From assembly GCF_013410115.1 (NCBI RefSeq), contig NZ_JACCCV010000001.1, positions 2,170,001 to 2,234,000 of the forward strand: a DNA stretch of 64,000 nucleotides, given 5' to 3'. The notes beneath the pieces were generated by a model. The model saw only the letters and a program-made list of their open reading frames with translations. It had not been told where the DNA came from and did not search any database. The position numbers were made by a program, and so were the translations under genes. Positions within the stretch are counted from its first letter, which is position 1. Each line of letters begins with the position of its first letter. This document shows, in pieces, positions 17,607 to 25,689 of the stretch. The DNA comes from Tunturiibacter gelidiferens. GTDB taxonomy: Bacteria; Acidobacteriota; Terriglobia; Terriglobales; Acidobacteriaceae.

Positions 17607-18620
17607 GTGAAGAAGATCGGTGTTCTGTTCGGAATGGAAAATACCTTTCCCGGCGCATTAGTCGATCGCATCAACGCGATGGAGATCGAAGGCATTCACG
17701 CGGAGTTCGTCTGCGTAGGCGGCGTTCGAATGGCCGCGCCCTCGGGCTACGCCGTTATCCTCGACCGCATCTCGCACGACATGCCCTTCTACCGTTCGTT
17801 CCTCAAAAACGCGGCTCTCAGCGGCACACAGATCATTAACAATCCCTTCTGGTGGTCCGCCGACGACAAGTTCTTCAACTACGCCCTCGCCTCAAAACTA
17901 GGCGTAGCCGTCCCTAAGACTGTTCTCCTTCCGCACAAAAAATTTCCACCACAGATCAACGAGCGCTCCCTACGCAACCTGCAGTTTCCTCTCGACTGGG
18001 ATGGCATCTTCGACTACGTAGGCTTCCCGGCCTTCCTCAAACCGCACGACGGCGGCGGATGGCGCGATGTCTTCCACGTCCACAATCGCGACGAGTTCTT
18101 CTATGCCTACGATCAGACCCGCGACCTCTGCATGACCCTCCAGGCTGCGGTCAACTTCAAGGAGTACTTCCGCTGCTACGTCGTCGGTCAAACTGACGTC
18201 CGCATCATGCCCTACGATCCGCGCCGCCCACACGAGCACCGCTACGTCCTCGACCCACCGGAGTACGACAAGAACCTCCTCAAGCGCGTCGAGAAAGACG
18301 CCCTCACCCTCTGCAAAGCCCTCGGCTACGACCTCAACACCGTCGAGTTCGCCGTAGAAGACGGCATCCCCTACGCCATCGACTTCATGAACCCCGCACC
18401 TGACGCCGACCTTCACGCCGTCGGCAAGGAGAGCTTCGACTGGATCGTCGACAAGGTCGCGAAACTAGCTGTAAAAAAGGCGCAATCCTCCGCCAAAGTG
18501 AAAACGGAGATGAACTGGTCCGCGTTCCTCGCCCCCTCGAGGAAAAAAGAGATATCTAAATCAAGCGCCAAATCTGCACCAAAAAAAGCGGTGAAGAAGA
18601 AAACAAAAAAAGAGGAATAG
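17607..18620 (+). CDS. ATP-grasp domain ligase
   Basis: A 337-residue protein of the ATP-dependent carboxylate-amine/thiol ligase fold. Visible elements are FGMENTFPGALVDRIN at the N-terminus, the nucleotide-binding lysine segment FPAFLKPHDGGGWRDVF, and the metal-binding end VEFAVEDGIPYAIDFMNPAPDADL. The C-terminal 40 residues are a lysine-rich tail (KKAVKKKTKKEE) outside the fold. The start is taken as GTG at 17607 because GGAGG lies six bases upstream; an ATG four codons earlier has none. Substrates unknown. The neighbouring GCS2-type ligase suggests successive peptide-bond formation. Confidence 0.85.
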   Translation: MKKIGVLFGMENTFPGALVDRINAMEIEGIHAEFVCVGGVRMAAPSGYAVILDRISHDMPFYRSFLKNAALSGTQIINNPFWWSADDKFFNYALASKLGVAVPKTVLLPHKKFPPQINERSLRNLQFPLDWDGIFDYVGFPAFLKPHDGGGWRDVFHVHNRDEFFYAYDQTRDLCMTLQAAVNFKEYFRCYVVGQTDVRIMPYDPRRPHEHRYVLDPPEYDKNLLKRVEKDALTLCKALGYDLNTVEFAVEDGIPYAIDFMNPAPDADLHAVGKESFDWIVDKVAKLAVKKAQSSAKVKTEMNWSAFLAPSRKKEISKSSAKSAPKKAVKKKTKKEE

Positions 18621-18665
18621 CTACAACAAAAAAAAGAATAACCACTACTGGCGCTCCTCAAGAAT

Positions 18666-18775
18666 CGTCATCTCGACCGTAGCAGTTGGACAGTTTTGTT
18701 TTTGCCGTTGCCCGTTCTTTTGTTGTCATTCCGCAGCGCAGCGAAGGAATCTGCTGTTGTGCTTGCCTTTGCTTT
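18666..18775 (+). repeat. Composite dispersed repeat (A and B fragments), copy 3
   Basis: Starts with CGTCATCTCGACCG, passes through a GCC/GTT-rich spacer and ends with GTCATTCCGCAGCGCAGC and GGAATCTGCTGTTGT, matching the tail of the element at 3340-3560. It lies just upstream of the carboxylate-amine ligase gene. Confidence 0.7.
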
Positions 18776-18832
18776 TCCACCACCCTTGCTTCAAGTGGTA
18801 CGCTTCTGACTCAATTGAAAGACGGAGAGCAT

Positions 18833-19936
18833 ATGCGGCCATCGTTTACGCTAGGCATCGAAGAGGAATACCAGACAGTCGACCCCGAAACACGCGACCT
18901 GCGCTCCCACATCGCGACCGAGATGCTCGCCAAGGGCAAGCTTCGTCTCGAAGAGCGCGTCAAGGCCGAGATGCATCAATCCGTCATCGAAGTAGGCACC
19001 CGCATCTGCAGCAACATTCAGGTAGCGCAAGAGGATCTCTTCGATCTCCGCCGCAACATGATCGCCCTCGCCGAAGAGCATGACCTCCTCCTCATCGCCG
19101 GCGCAACCCATCCCTTCGCCGACTGGCGCGTTCAGGAGATCTACCCCGACCCTCGCTACGCCCAGGTCGTCGAAGACCTCCAACTCGTAGCCCGCGCCAA
19201 CCTCATCTTCGGCCTCCACGTTCACGTCGGCATCGAAGACCGCGAAGCCGCCATCCGCATCATGAACTCGCTCCGCTACTTCCTCCCCCACATCCTCGCC
19301 CTCTCCACCAACTCCCCCTTCTGGCTCGGCATGGAGACCGGCTACAAGAGCTACCGCGCCAAGGTCTTCGAAAACTTTCCCCGTACTAACCTCCCCGACA
19401 GCTTCGCCAGCTACTCGGAGTTTGAGAGCTACGTAAACCTACTCATCAAAACCAACTCCATCGACAACGCCAAAAAAATCTGGTGGGACGTCCGCCCACA
19501 CCCCTTCTTCGACACCGTTGAGGTCCGCATCTGCGACATCCCCCTCCGCGCGCACGAGTCCATCGCCATCGCCGCGCTCATCCAGGCCACCGCCTGCAAG
19601 CTCTGGCACCTCCACTCCCGCAACATCGACTATCGTCAGTACTCCCGCGCCCTCCTCATGGAGAACAAGTTCCGCGCCGTCCGCTACGGCCTCGACGGCA
19701 AGATGATCGACTTCGGTAAACAGGCCGAGGTCCCCGTCCGCGAGCTCATCCTCGAATATCTCGCCTTCGTCGATGACGTCCTCGACGAACTAGGCAGCCG
19801 CACCGAGATCAACTACATCCACACCATGCTCCGCGAAGGCTCAGGAGCCGACCGCCAGCTAAAAGCCTTCCGCGAAACCGGGAACCTGAAATCCGTAGTC
19901 GACTACATGGCCGCCGAGACCCGCGCCGGCCTCTAA
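18833..19936 (+). CDS. ybdK: Carboxylate-amine ligase of the GCS2/YbdK family
   Basis: ATP-dependent ligase related to plant/proteobacterial glutamate-cysteine ligase 2. The 367-residue protein starts MRPSFTLGIEEEYQTVDPE, with the acidic IEEE motif of the active site, and has RICSNIQVAQEDLFDLRR, FGLHVHVGIEDRE, WWDVRPHPFFDTVEVRICD and RALLMENKFRAVRYGLDG. E. coli YbdK has only weak glutamate-cysteine ligase activity, so the natural substrates are open. The ATG has GGAGA upstream. Same strand as the ATP-grasp gene, 212 bases downstream with a repeat in between. Confidence 0.92.
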   Translation: MRPSFTLGIEEEYQTVDPETRDLRSHIATEMLAKGKLRLEERVKAEMHQSVIEVGTRICSNIQVAQEDLFDLRRNMIALAEEHDLLLIAGATHPFADWRVQEIYPDPRYAQVVEDLQLVARANLIFGLHVHVGIEDREAAIRIMNSLRYFLPHILALSTNSPFWLGMETGYKSYRAKVFENFPRTNLPDSFASYSEFESYVNLLIKTNSIDNAKKIWWDVRPHPFFDTVEVRICDIPLRAHESIAIAALIQATACKLWHLHSRNIDYRQYSRALLMENKFRAVRYGLDGKMIDFGKQAEVPVRELILEYLAFVDDVLDELGSRTEINYIHTMLREGSGADRQLKAFRETGNLKSVVDYMAAETRAGL

Positions 19937-19945
19937 GATAAGAAA

Positions 19946-21103
19946 CTACCCACGCTTACGGAATCGGGAACCTGAGAAGATGCGGATATCCGTTGAAGTC
20001 TCTCGTGTCATTGCGAGGTCGCAAAGAATCTCTCCTACTACGGAAGAAAATTTGAAACCATGACCGGAGAATCCGGCAGCAAGGCTCACCTGCGGATAAT
20101 TGGGGTGCGTATCGATAATAAAGTGTTCGTCAGGCGTCATCGTATACATGCAGGTCGCCGTGTGAGAGATCTCCCCGTTGAGCGCGGGAATTCTAGTCCC
20201 GATAGCAGACCTGATTGCTGATGCATCACGCGGATGGATGCGCCGATCAATTGTCGACGGAGTGCATGTCTCATTACCAGAATGAATCCCCACCTTTGGG
20301 CTCCCATTTTCGCTTATTCGCGGAAGGCCATAGAACAACGGAGATCCCTCAGGCTCCCACAGGAAGATCGGGAACACTCCACGATCAAAGTTGGAAGATT
20401 CGTAAAGAGGCTTAAGCCAGAACAGCACCCTGCGCGAGACGACGACCGGCATCGCAACGTCTGGTAACAGCTCCGCGAACCACGGACCAACAGAAATCAC
20501 CAGCGATCTGGCATGGTAAGTCTGCTTTTCTGTCGTAACGCTTATACCGTCACCCTCTTGAGAAGCCGTCCACGAAAGCACTGGTTCTTCGAAACGAAGA
20601 TCTGCACCGCGCCTGGATGCACCGCGTAGATGCTGTCGGATACATTCCTCGGGCTTGAGGTAGCCTGCCTTCTCTTCGTAGAAAGCGACTTCGTCCTCTG
20701 TCAGGGCAAACTGCGGAAAGCGACGGCGCATCTCTTTGGCGTCGAATAGGTCGTGTCCGAGACCGTACTTTGTCGCGCTTCTCAAGCAGCCCGTCACCAG
20801 CGTTCCTTTGGTCGGTCCAATAGCAACGCCACCAGTGATGGTCAAGAGGTTCTCGTTGCTTTCCTCTTGCAACTGGTCCCAAAGCTCATATGCCCGTAGA
20901 ACGAGCGGAACATAGGCAGGGTCTTCGAAGTACGCCTGCCGGATAATGCGCGACTCCCCTTGCGACGACCCCTTATCATGAGCGGGAGTAAAGGCCTCCA
21001 GCCCCAACACCTTTGCGCCTCGCTTAGATAGTTGGTATGCCGTGGCGCTTCCCATAGCGCCGAGGCCGACGACGATAACGTCAAATGTGCTTTCCAGCGT
21101 CAC
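19946..21103 (-). CDS. FAD-dependent N-methyl amino acid oxidase (SolA/sarcosine oxidase family)
   Basis: A 385-residue flavoenzyme with the dinucleotide fold VIVVGLGAMGSATAYQLSKRG at residues 9-29 and the covalent-flavin cysteine in ATCMYTMTPDEHF (Cys318), matching monomeric sarcosine oxidase and N-methyltryptophan oxidase. It oxidises N-methyl amino acids to the amino acid, formaldehyde and hydrogen peroxide. Start is a GTG, with GGAGG immediately before it. It converges on the YbdK gene nine bases away; a shared pathway is possible but unproven. Confidence 0.9.
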   Translation of the reverse strand: MTLESTFDVIVVGLGAMGSATAYQLSKRGAKVLGLEAFTPAHDKGSSQGESRIIRQAYFEDPAYVPLVLRAYELWDQLQEESNENLLTITGGVAIGPTKGTLVTGCLRSATKYGLGHDLFDAKEMRRRFPQFALTEDEVAFYEEKAGYLKPEECIRQHLRGASRRGADLRFEEPVLSWTASQEGDGISVTTEKQTYHARSLVISVGPWFAELLPDVAMPVVVSRRVLFWLKPLYESSNFDRGVFPIFLWEPEGSPLFYGLPRISENGSPKVGIHSGNETCTPSTIDRRIHPRDASAIRSAIGTRIPALNGEISHTATCMYTMTPDEHFIIDTHPNYPQVSLAAGFSGHGFKFSSVVGEILCDLAMTRETSTDIRIFSGSRFRKRG

Positions 21104-21204
21104 CCTCCACGGTGCAACAGTTCAAGGATTAAGGGACCAAAGTCTCCTTCTCTAACGATATGTGGTTAGGAGGATCTTTTGCAGGAGCGTTTCCTTTTGG
21201 ACAA

Positions 21205-21287
21205 ACCTGTCAAGCCCTAAAATCGCAAATCACCGCGCCAGACAAGCAGATTCGCATGGCACAATACCCCACCAAACCCAATATAAT
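21205..21287 (+). promoter_or_regulatory. Promoter-like repeated module, copy 2
   Basis: ACCTGTCAAGCCC at 21205, AGCAGATTCGCATGGC in the middle and a consensus TATAAT at 21282-21287, in the same arrangement as 5041-5124. No good -35 hexamer is placed 17 bases upstream, so an unusual recognition mode is possible. Only about 40 bases separate the TATAAT from the terminator at 21308. Confidence 0.5.
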
Positions 21288-21307
21288 TAAAACAGGACCA
21301 AAGAGTG

Positions 21308-21336
21308 CCCCGACCCAGTGTCGGGGTTTTCGTTTT
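21308..21336 (+). terminator. Intrinsic terminator without an upstream gene
   Basis: A 7-bp GC stem (CCCCGAC with GTCGGGG, loop CCAGT) is followed by TTTTCGTTTTCT on the plus strand. The nearest gene to the left is on the minus strand, so this ends either a very short transcript from the TATAAT at 21282 or a leader of the aminopeptidase gene at 21584. The rest of 21337-21583 has a G-rich block at 21459-21493 also seen at 5260-5302. Confidence 0.7.
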
Positions 21337-21583
21337 CTACAGGCCAATGAAATGAGGACTTTACAGACAGTAATCGAAAGAAGCATCTGTCTTTTCAAGA
21401 CTTTGCTTCTAAGTCAATCTAAGTCAAAAAGGAAGTCCAAACCTAAGCCTCAAAGATGGAAGACTTTAGCGCCAAAGTGCCGGGGAGGGGGAGCAGTAGA
21501 TACCCTCTCAAACTCCTTTTTCTCCTGTAACTCCTCAGTAACAAGCTATCTTAGAAAGAAGTTTTATTCGGAAGGCCGCACCC

Positions 21584-22642
21584 ATGGTTGATCAAGCAAC
21601 GCAGGCAGCACCAGACCTCCGCACCACCGCCTTCCCCCCTGAGTTCACCCCCGGTGCTCGCAACGCCGTCACTACCTGCCTGCGCATCCAACCCAACGAG
21701 AAGGTCACCCTCATCACCGACGAGCGCTGCCTCACCATCGCCGCCTCCCTCGTCGCGGAGCTAGACCAGATCGGCTGCACCTGGAACGCCTTCGTCCTCG
21801 AAGCTCTCGCCCCACGCCCCCTTACCGATCTGCCTTCAGCCATCCTCGAAGACATGGAGTCCTCGCAGGTCAGCATCTTTGCCGTCGAAGTCCAGCCCAA
21901 CGAACTCCACAGTCGTATGCAGATGACCGACGTCGTCAATCGCCGCCGCATGCGCCACGCCCACATGGTCAACATCACCCCCGAGATCATGACCCAGGGT
22001 ATGCGCGCCGACTTCCTCGCTATCGACCGGCTCTCCCAGGCCGTCCTCGACAAGGTCCGCGCCGCCACTTACGTCCGCGCCACCACCCCCGCCGGCACCG
22101 ACATTCACGCCCAGCTCAACCCCGACTATCGCTGGTTCAAAACCTCAGGCATCATCAGCACCGAGAAGTGGGGCAACCTCCCCGGCGGCGAATGCTTCAC
22201 CGCTCCCGGTGAGGTCAACGGCGTCTTCGTCGTCGACGGCGTCGTAGGCGACTTCCTCTGCGCTCGCTACGGCATCCTCCGCGCCCATCCCCTCACGATC
22301 AACATCGAAGGCAATCGGATCACTCGTGCCTCCAGCGAGAACAAAGCCCTCGAGCGCGATTTTTGGGCCTACACCCACACCGACGAAAACTCCGACCGAG
22401 TGGGCGAGTTTGCCATCGGCACCAACATCGGCGTCGACCGCGTCATCGGCAACATCCTTCAGGACGAAAAATTCCCCGGCATCCACATCGCCTTCGGCGA
22501 CCCGTACGGCGCCCACACCGGCGCCCCCTGGAAGTCCTCCACCCACATCGACGTAGTAGGCCTCGAGTTCAGCATCTGGCTTGGCGACGCGCAGGGTGAA
22601 GAGCAGATCATGCGCGACGGCCAGTTTCTACTCGACGCCTGA
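21584..22642 (+). CDS. M29-type aminopeptidase (AmpS/aminopeptidase T-like)
   Basis: A 352-residue metallopeptidase-like protein. The C-terminal half has the family pattern: WGNLPGGECFTAPGEVNG, VGEFAIGTNIG, PGIHIAFGDPYGAHTG and STHIDVVGLEF, which carry the glutamate, histidine and aspartate metal ligands of the M29 fold. The N-terminal half is the usual alpha/beta domain. No signal peptide. Members remove N-terminal residues from peptides; with the ligases upstream it might trim or turn over a specialised peptide, but it may equally be general. Confidence 0.82.
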   Translation: MVDQATQAAPDLRTTAFPPEFTPGARNAVTTCLRIQPNEKVTLITDERCLTIAASLVAELDQIGCTWNAFVLEALAPRPLTDLPSAILEDMESSQVSIFAVEVQPNELHSRMQMTDVVNRRRMRHAHMVNITPEIMTQGMRADFLAIDRLSQAVLDKVRAATYVRATTPAGTDIHAQLNPDYRWFKTSGIISTEKWGNLPGGECFTAPGEVNGVFVVDGVVGDFLCARYGILRAHPLTINIEGNRITRASSENKALERDFWAYTHTDENSDRVGEFAIGTNIGVDRVIGNILQDEKFPGIHIAFGDPYGAHTGAPWKSSTHIDVVGLEFSIWLGDAQGEEQIMRDGQFLLDA

Positions 22643-22693
22643 GCGGGCTGTACTGAAGGAGTCCGGTCCGCGTTACAGTGCTCCGCGATAACC

Positions 22694-23398
22694 TCAGTGC
22701 GAATCAGTCGTCGTCTTACTGTCAGTCTTTATCTGATAAGGCTTGGTATCTACACCCTGGTTGTATCTGATGTTGGCGTAGACGGCAGTTCGATAGTCAT
22801 CGGACGGCATGTAGAAGCTTTGTTTCAGAGTAATGCCGCGGACAGGGTCTACCCAGATCGTCATATGCGTGCAATTGTTGCGGACAGACGGATCCTTCGG
22901 CACCAGATCCAGCTTAGCGGTCTGCACTCCGTTCAGCATCTCATCCCCTAGATCTGAGATTGCCCATGCTTTGGCCATCTCTCTGCCACTGCCACCGAAG
23001 CCAAGCGTGAGAAAGCTCTCCATCTGAGCCTGGTTCCCCTTAGGAGTAATGATGGTCTCGTGGTCGGTGCCAGGGTCAAACAGAGTCAGAATCCCGTTGC
23101 GGTATTCAAGAACCTTGATCGAGGGAGACGCAACCTTGGCTCCCATGACGGTCTTCACGCCTTCCTTCTTGAAGTAAATGGTGCCCTTCTGCGTGGTCGT
23201 CTGCTGCACAACCTTCTCGTAGAGGTCCCACTGAAAATCCGCCTCAGCCGACTGGAACTTCAGGCTCGCCGCGTCCATCTGACGAAGCACTTCATCCAGG
23301 TGGCCAGGCTTCGGCTGCGCAACACCAAAAACTGTGGCGAGACCTGAAACAACAGATGACAGGAAAAGTGATGCAACGATACGACGGAATGTGGTCAT
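22694..23398 (-). CDS. LolA-like outer-membrane lipoprotein-sorting protein
   Basis: A 234-residue exported protein with a signal peptide (SLFLSSVVSGLATVFGVAQ) and the LolA-like half-barrel pattern: LDEVLRQMDAASLKFQSAEADF, GTIYFKKEGVKTVMG and a C-terminal VDPVRGITLKQSFYMPSDDYR. The fold carries lipid or lipoproteins in the periplasm; sequence of this type in acidobacteria is usually an uncharacterised paralog rather than LolA itself. The ATG has AGGAG upstream. It follows the 126-residue gene by 43 bases. Confidence 0.75.
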   Translation of the reverse strand: MTTFRRIVASLFLSSVVSGLATVFGVAQPKPGHLDEVLRQMDAASLKFQSAEADFQWDLYEKVVQQTTTQKGTIYFKKEGVKTVMGAKVASPSIKVLEYRNGILTLFDPGTDHETIITPKGNQAQMESFLTLGFGGSGREMAKAWAISDLGDEMLNGVQTAKLDLVPKDPSVRNNCTHMTIWVDPVRGITLKQSFYMPSDDYRTAVYANIRYNQGVDTKPYQIKTDSKTTTDSH

Positions 23399-23441
23399 AA
23401 CTCAGGTGCTCCTGGAAGTTGGATGCATTATGTGTCAGAAG

Positions 23442-23822
23442 TTAACGAAGCACCCAGGCGTTGTAGGCGATGATCTTCCCCTGTGCGTCGTGGACGGCCT
23501 CGTACCGCTGGATCGATACCTCGCCAGATATCGGTTCGATCACGCGCAAGATCGCGGCGCGGCGCTCGAGGTCAGTGCTAGCGCCGCTCATATCATCAGC
23601 GCGAACCTGGTAGATGAAGCGGCTGCTTCCGCCGGAGGTCCCAGCTTCTCGGACCAGCACCTCGCTCGCATGGAGAGCGATCGTCTCAACGGGTTTGTCC
23701 TTGAAGTCAATCAAGCGGGGCGAGACAAACATGAAGACGAGAATGGCTGTCACCATGACGTCATAGTGGAAGCTGCCTCGCTCGTAGGCCCAGAAGATGT
23801 AGCTGCGGATCAGTTTGAACAT
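23442..23822 (-). CDS. Small membrane protein downstream of serS
   Basis: A 126-residue protein, not recognised. It has one N-terminal hydrophobic helix (VMVTAILVFMFVSPRLI) after FWAYERGSFHYD and a soluble C-terminal domain. It starts five bases after the serS stop with AGGAG nine bases upstream of the ATG, so it is very probably cotranscribed with serS and the LolA-like gene. Confidence 0.75.
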   Translation of the reverse strand: MFKLIRSYIFWAYERGSFHYDVMVTAILVFMFVSPRLIDFKDKPVETIALHASEVLVREAGTSGGSSRFIYQVRADDMSGASTDLERRAAILRVIEPISGEVSIQRYEAVHDAQGKIIAYNAWVLR

Positions 23823-23827
23823 GGTTG

Positions 23828-25156
23828 TTAGCTCCTGCCTTGCTGCTTGCCGATGACTGTATCGCCGTTCATATACGGAACTAACACGGATGGGATCTTT
23901 ATCGTTCCGTCAGCCTGCTGGTAGTTCTCCAGAATCGCAAGATAGGTGCGGCCTACGGCTAGTCCGCTGCCATTCAGGGTGTGAAGAAACTCACTCTTCT
24001 TTGCTTGGGCCGGGCGGTAACGGATATTTGCCCTACGAGCTTGGAAGGACTCAAAGTTGGAGCAGGACGATATCTCGCGATAGAGCTGTTGACCGGGCAA
24101 CCACACCTCGAGATCGTAGGTTTTAGCAGCAGAAAAGCCCATGTCGCCCGTGCAGAGCAGCATTCGCCGATAAGGGAGGCCGAGACGCTCAAGCACGGTC
24201 TCGGCGTGACGCGTGAGACGTTCATGCTCAGCGTTGGAGTCTTCGGGGCGTACAAATTTGACCAACTCGACCTTCTGGAACTGATGCTGGCGGATCATGC
24301 CACGAACATCCTTTCCGTAAGAGCCTGCCTCGGACCGGAAACAAGGGGTGTAGGCGCAGAAGGATATTGGAAGCTGCGATTCTTCGAGCGTCTCATCGCG
24401 GAATAGATTCGTGACTGGAACCTCAGCAGTAGGGATGAGCCAATGATCGTTCTCCTGGTAAACACCGGTCTGGTAGGAACCCTTGTCGTCGCAATGGAAG
24501 CTATCTTCGGCAAACTTCGGCAGCTGGCCCGTGCCAAAGAGGGACTTAGAGTTGACCATATACGGTGGAAGGACTTCGGTATAGCCGTGCTCGCCAGTGT
24601 GAAGGTCAATCATGAAGTTGGCGAGGGCGCGTTCGAGCCGTGCTCCTTGGCCGAAGTGGACAACAAAGCGCGAGCCTGAGATTTTGGCCGCGCGACCAAA
24701 ATCGAGGATGCCCAGCGCTTCGCCGAGGTCCCAATGAGGTTTTGCGGGGAAGTCGAAGACCGTTTGCTCGCCCCAGACCTTCTCCTGTCGGTTGTCGTCC
24801 GCCGATTTGCCGATGGGTACGCTGTCCTGCGGCAGATTGGGGAGGGCTTGCAATATCTCTTTCAATCGCTCGTCGGCAATTGCTGCGGAGTACTCAAGCG
24901 ACTCTGCTTCAGACTTCAGGGCGCGTGTCTGATCGGACTGTGAGGTTGCATCTACTCCTTCACGTTTGAGCTTTGCGATCTCTTCCGTTAACCTGTTTCT
25001 CTGGGCCTTGAGCGTCTCCACTCGAGTGATAGCCTCTCGCCTCTCGCGATCGACTTCGACGAAGTTACCCAGTGCAAGTTCGGGATCTATTCCCCGATTA
25101 CGCAACTTCTCTTTCACAAGGGCCAAATTAGCCCGAACAAATGCAAGATCAATCAT
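23828..25156 (-). CDS. serS: Seryl-tRNA synthetase
   Basis: Class II aminoacyl-tRNA synthetase charging tRNA-Ser. The 442-residue protein starts [20 protein letters not shown] and has the N-terminal coiled-coil arm ([18 protein letters not shown]), motif 2 [33 protein letters not shown] and motif 3 [18 protein letters not shown]. Full length. ATG at 25156 used; a GTG directly upstream is in frame. First gene of a three-gene string. Confidence 0.98.
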   Translation of the reverse strand: MIDLAFVRANLALVKEKLRNRGIDPELALGNFVEVDRERREAITRVETLKAQRNRLTEEIAKLKREGVDATSQSDQTRALKSEAESLEYSAAIADERLKEILQALPNLPQDSVPIGKSADDNRQEKVWGEQTVFDFPAKPHWDLGEALGILDFGRAAKISGSRFVVHFGQGARLERALANFMIDLHTGEHGYTEVLPPYMVNSKSLFGTGQLPKFAEDSFHCDDKGSYQTGVYQENDHWLIPTAEVPVTNLFRDETLEESQLPISFCAYTPCFRSEAGSYGKDVRGMIRQHQFQKVELVKFVRPEDSNAEHERLTRHAETVLERLGLPYRRMLLCTGDMGFSAAKTYDLEVWLPGQQLYREISSCSNFESFQARRANIRYRPAQAKKSEFLHTLNGSGLAVGRTYLAILENYQQADGTIKIPSVLVPYMNGDTVIGKQQGRS

Positions 25157-25625
25157 CACGTTACATTTTAGCGTCTTCCCGCTGGAACACGGACCAGCGA
25201 TGTCTTGCCATACTCGCCCTTTACCTTCAGTTGACTACGAAAGTCGATTTTTTCCGGTTATCTCGGCTCCCCGGCTGCACGCTCACGTAAAGCTGAAGTT
25301 GGTTATCGATCAGTTTCGAGCCGGCTACCTCGGATCGCACGGGTTCAGTCTTGTGCTGAAACGAGCATCTACTTCAACTCTTGCCAGCTTTAACTATGCC
25401 AATACCAAGACAGCACGGGACACGACACCACTGGAACGGGTTATACAGACAGACGGCAGGGCATCGCAGTCAGGAGTGATGAGATTTGATCCGCAACCTC
25501 CTACCTACGACCCAAATGAGCGAAGAAGATTCGCTTCGGCCGTGACAAGTAAAAGGGCTAACGGGCCGCGGGATTGAGTCCTAGAATGAATGAATTAGTG
25601 AATCGAGTGGCTATCCACTTGACGG

Positions 25626-25643
25626 ACTGAATGGTCATTCAGT
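25626..25643. promoter_or_regulatory. FadR/TetR-type palindromic operator upstream of the fad genes
   Basis: ACTGAATGGTCATTCAGT is an 18-base palindrome with 8-base arms and a GT centre, 46 bases before the fadN-like ATG. TGAATG...CATTCA arms are those of the Bacillus FadR (TetR family) operator, though there the arms are further apart. A degenerate half-site (TGAATGAATTAGTGAATC) lies at 25588-25605. The rest of 25157-25625 holds no recognisable gene. Confidence 0.6.
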
Positions 25644-25689
25644 ATGCTTCGCATCGTTCGGGTATTCCTGCCCGCCGGAGCCTTTGACC

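Noticed and set aside
25201-25577. Possible plus-strand gene of about 125 codons before the fad string
   Set aside because: No recognisable motif, no ribosome binding site and composition unlike neighbours; treated as intergenic.
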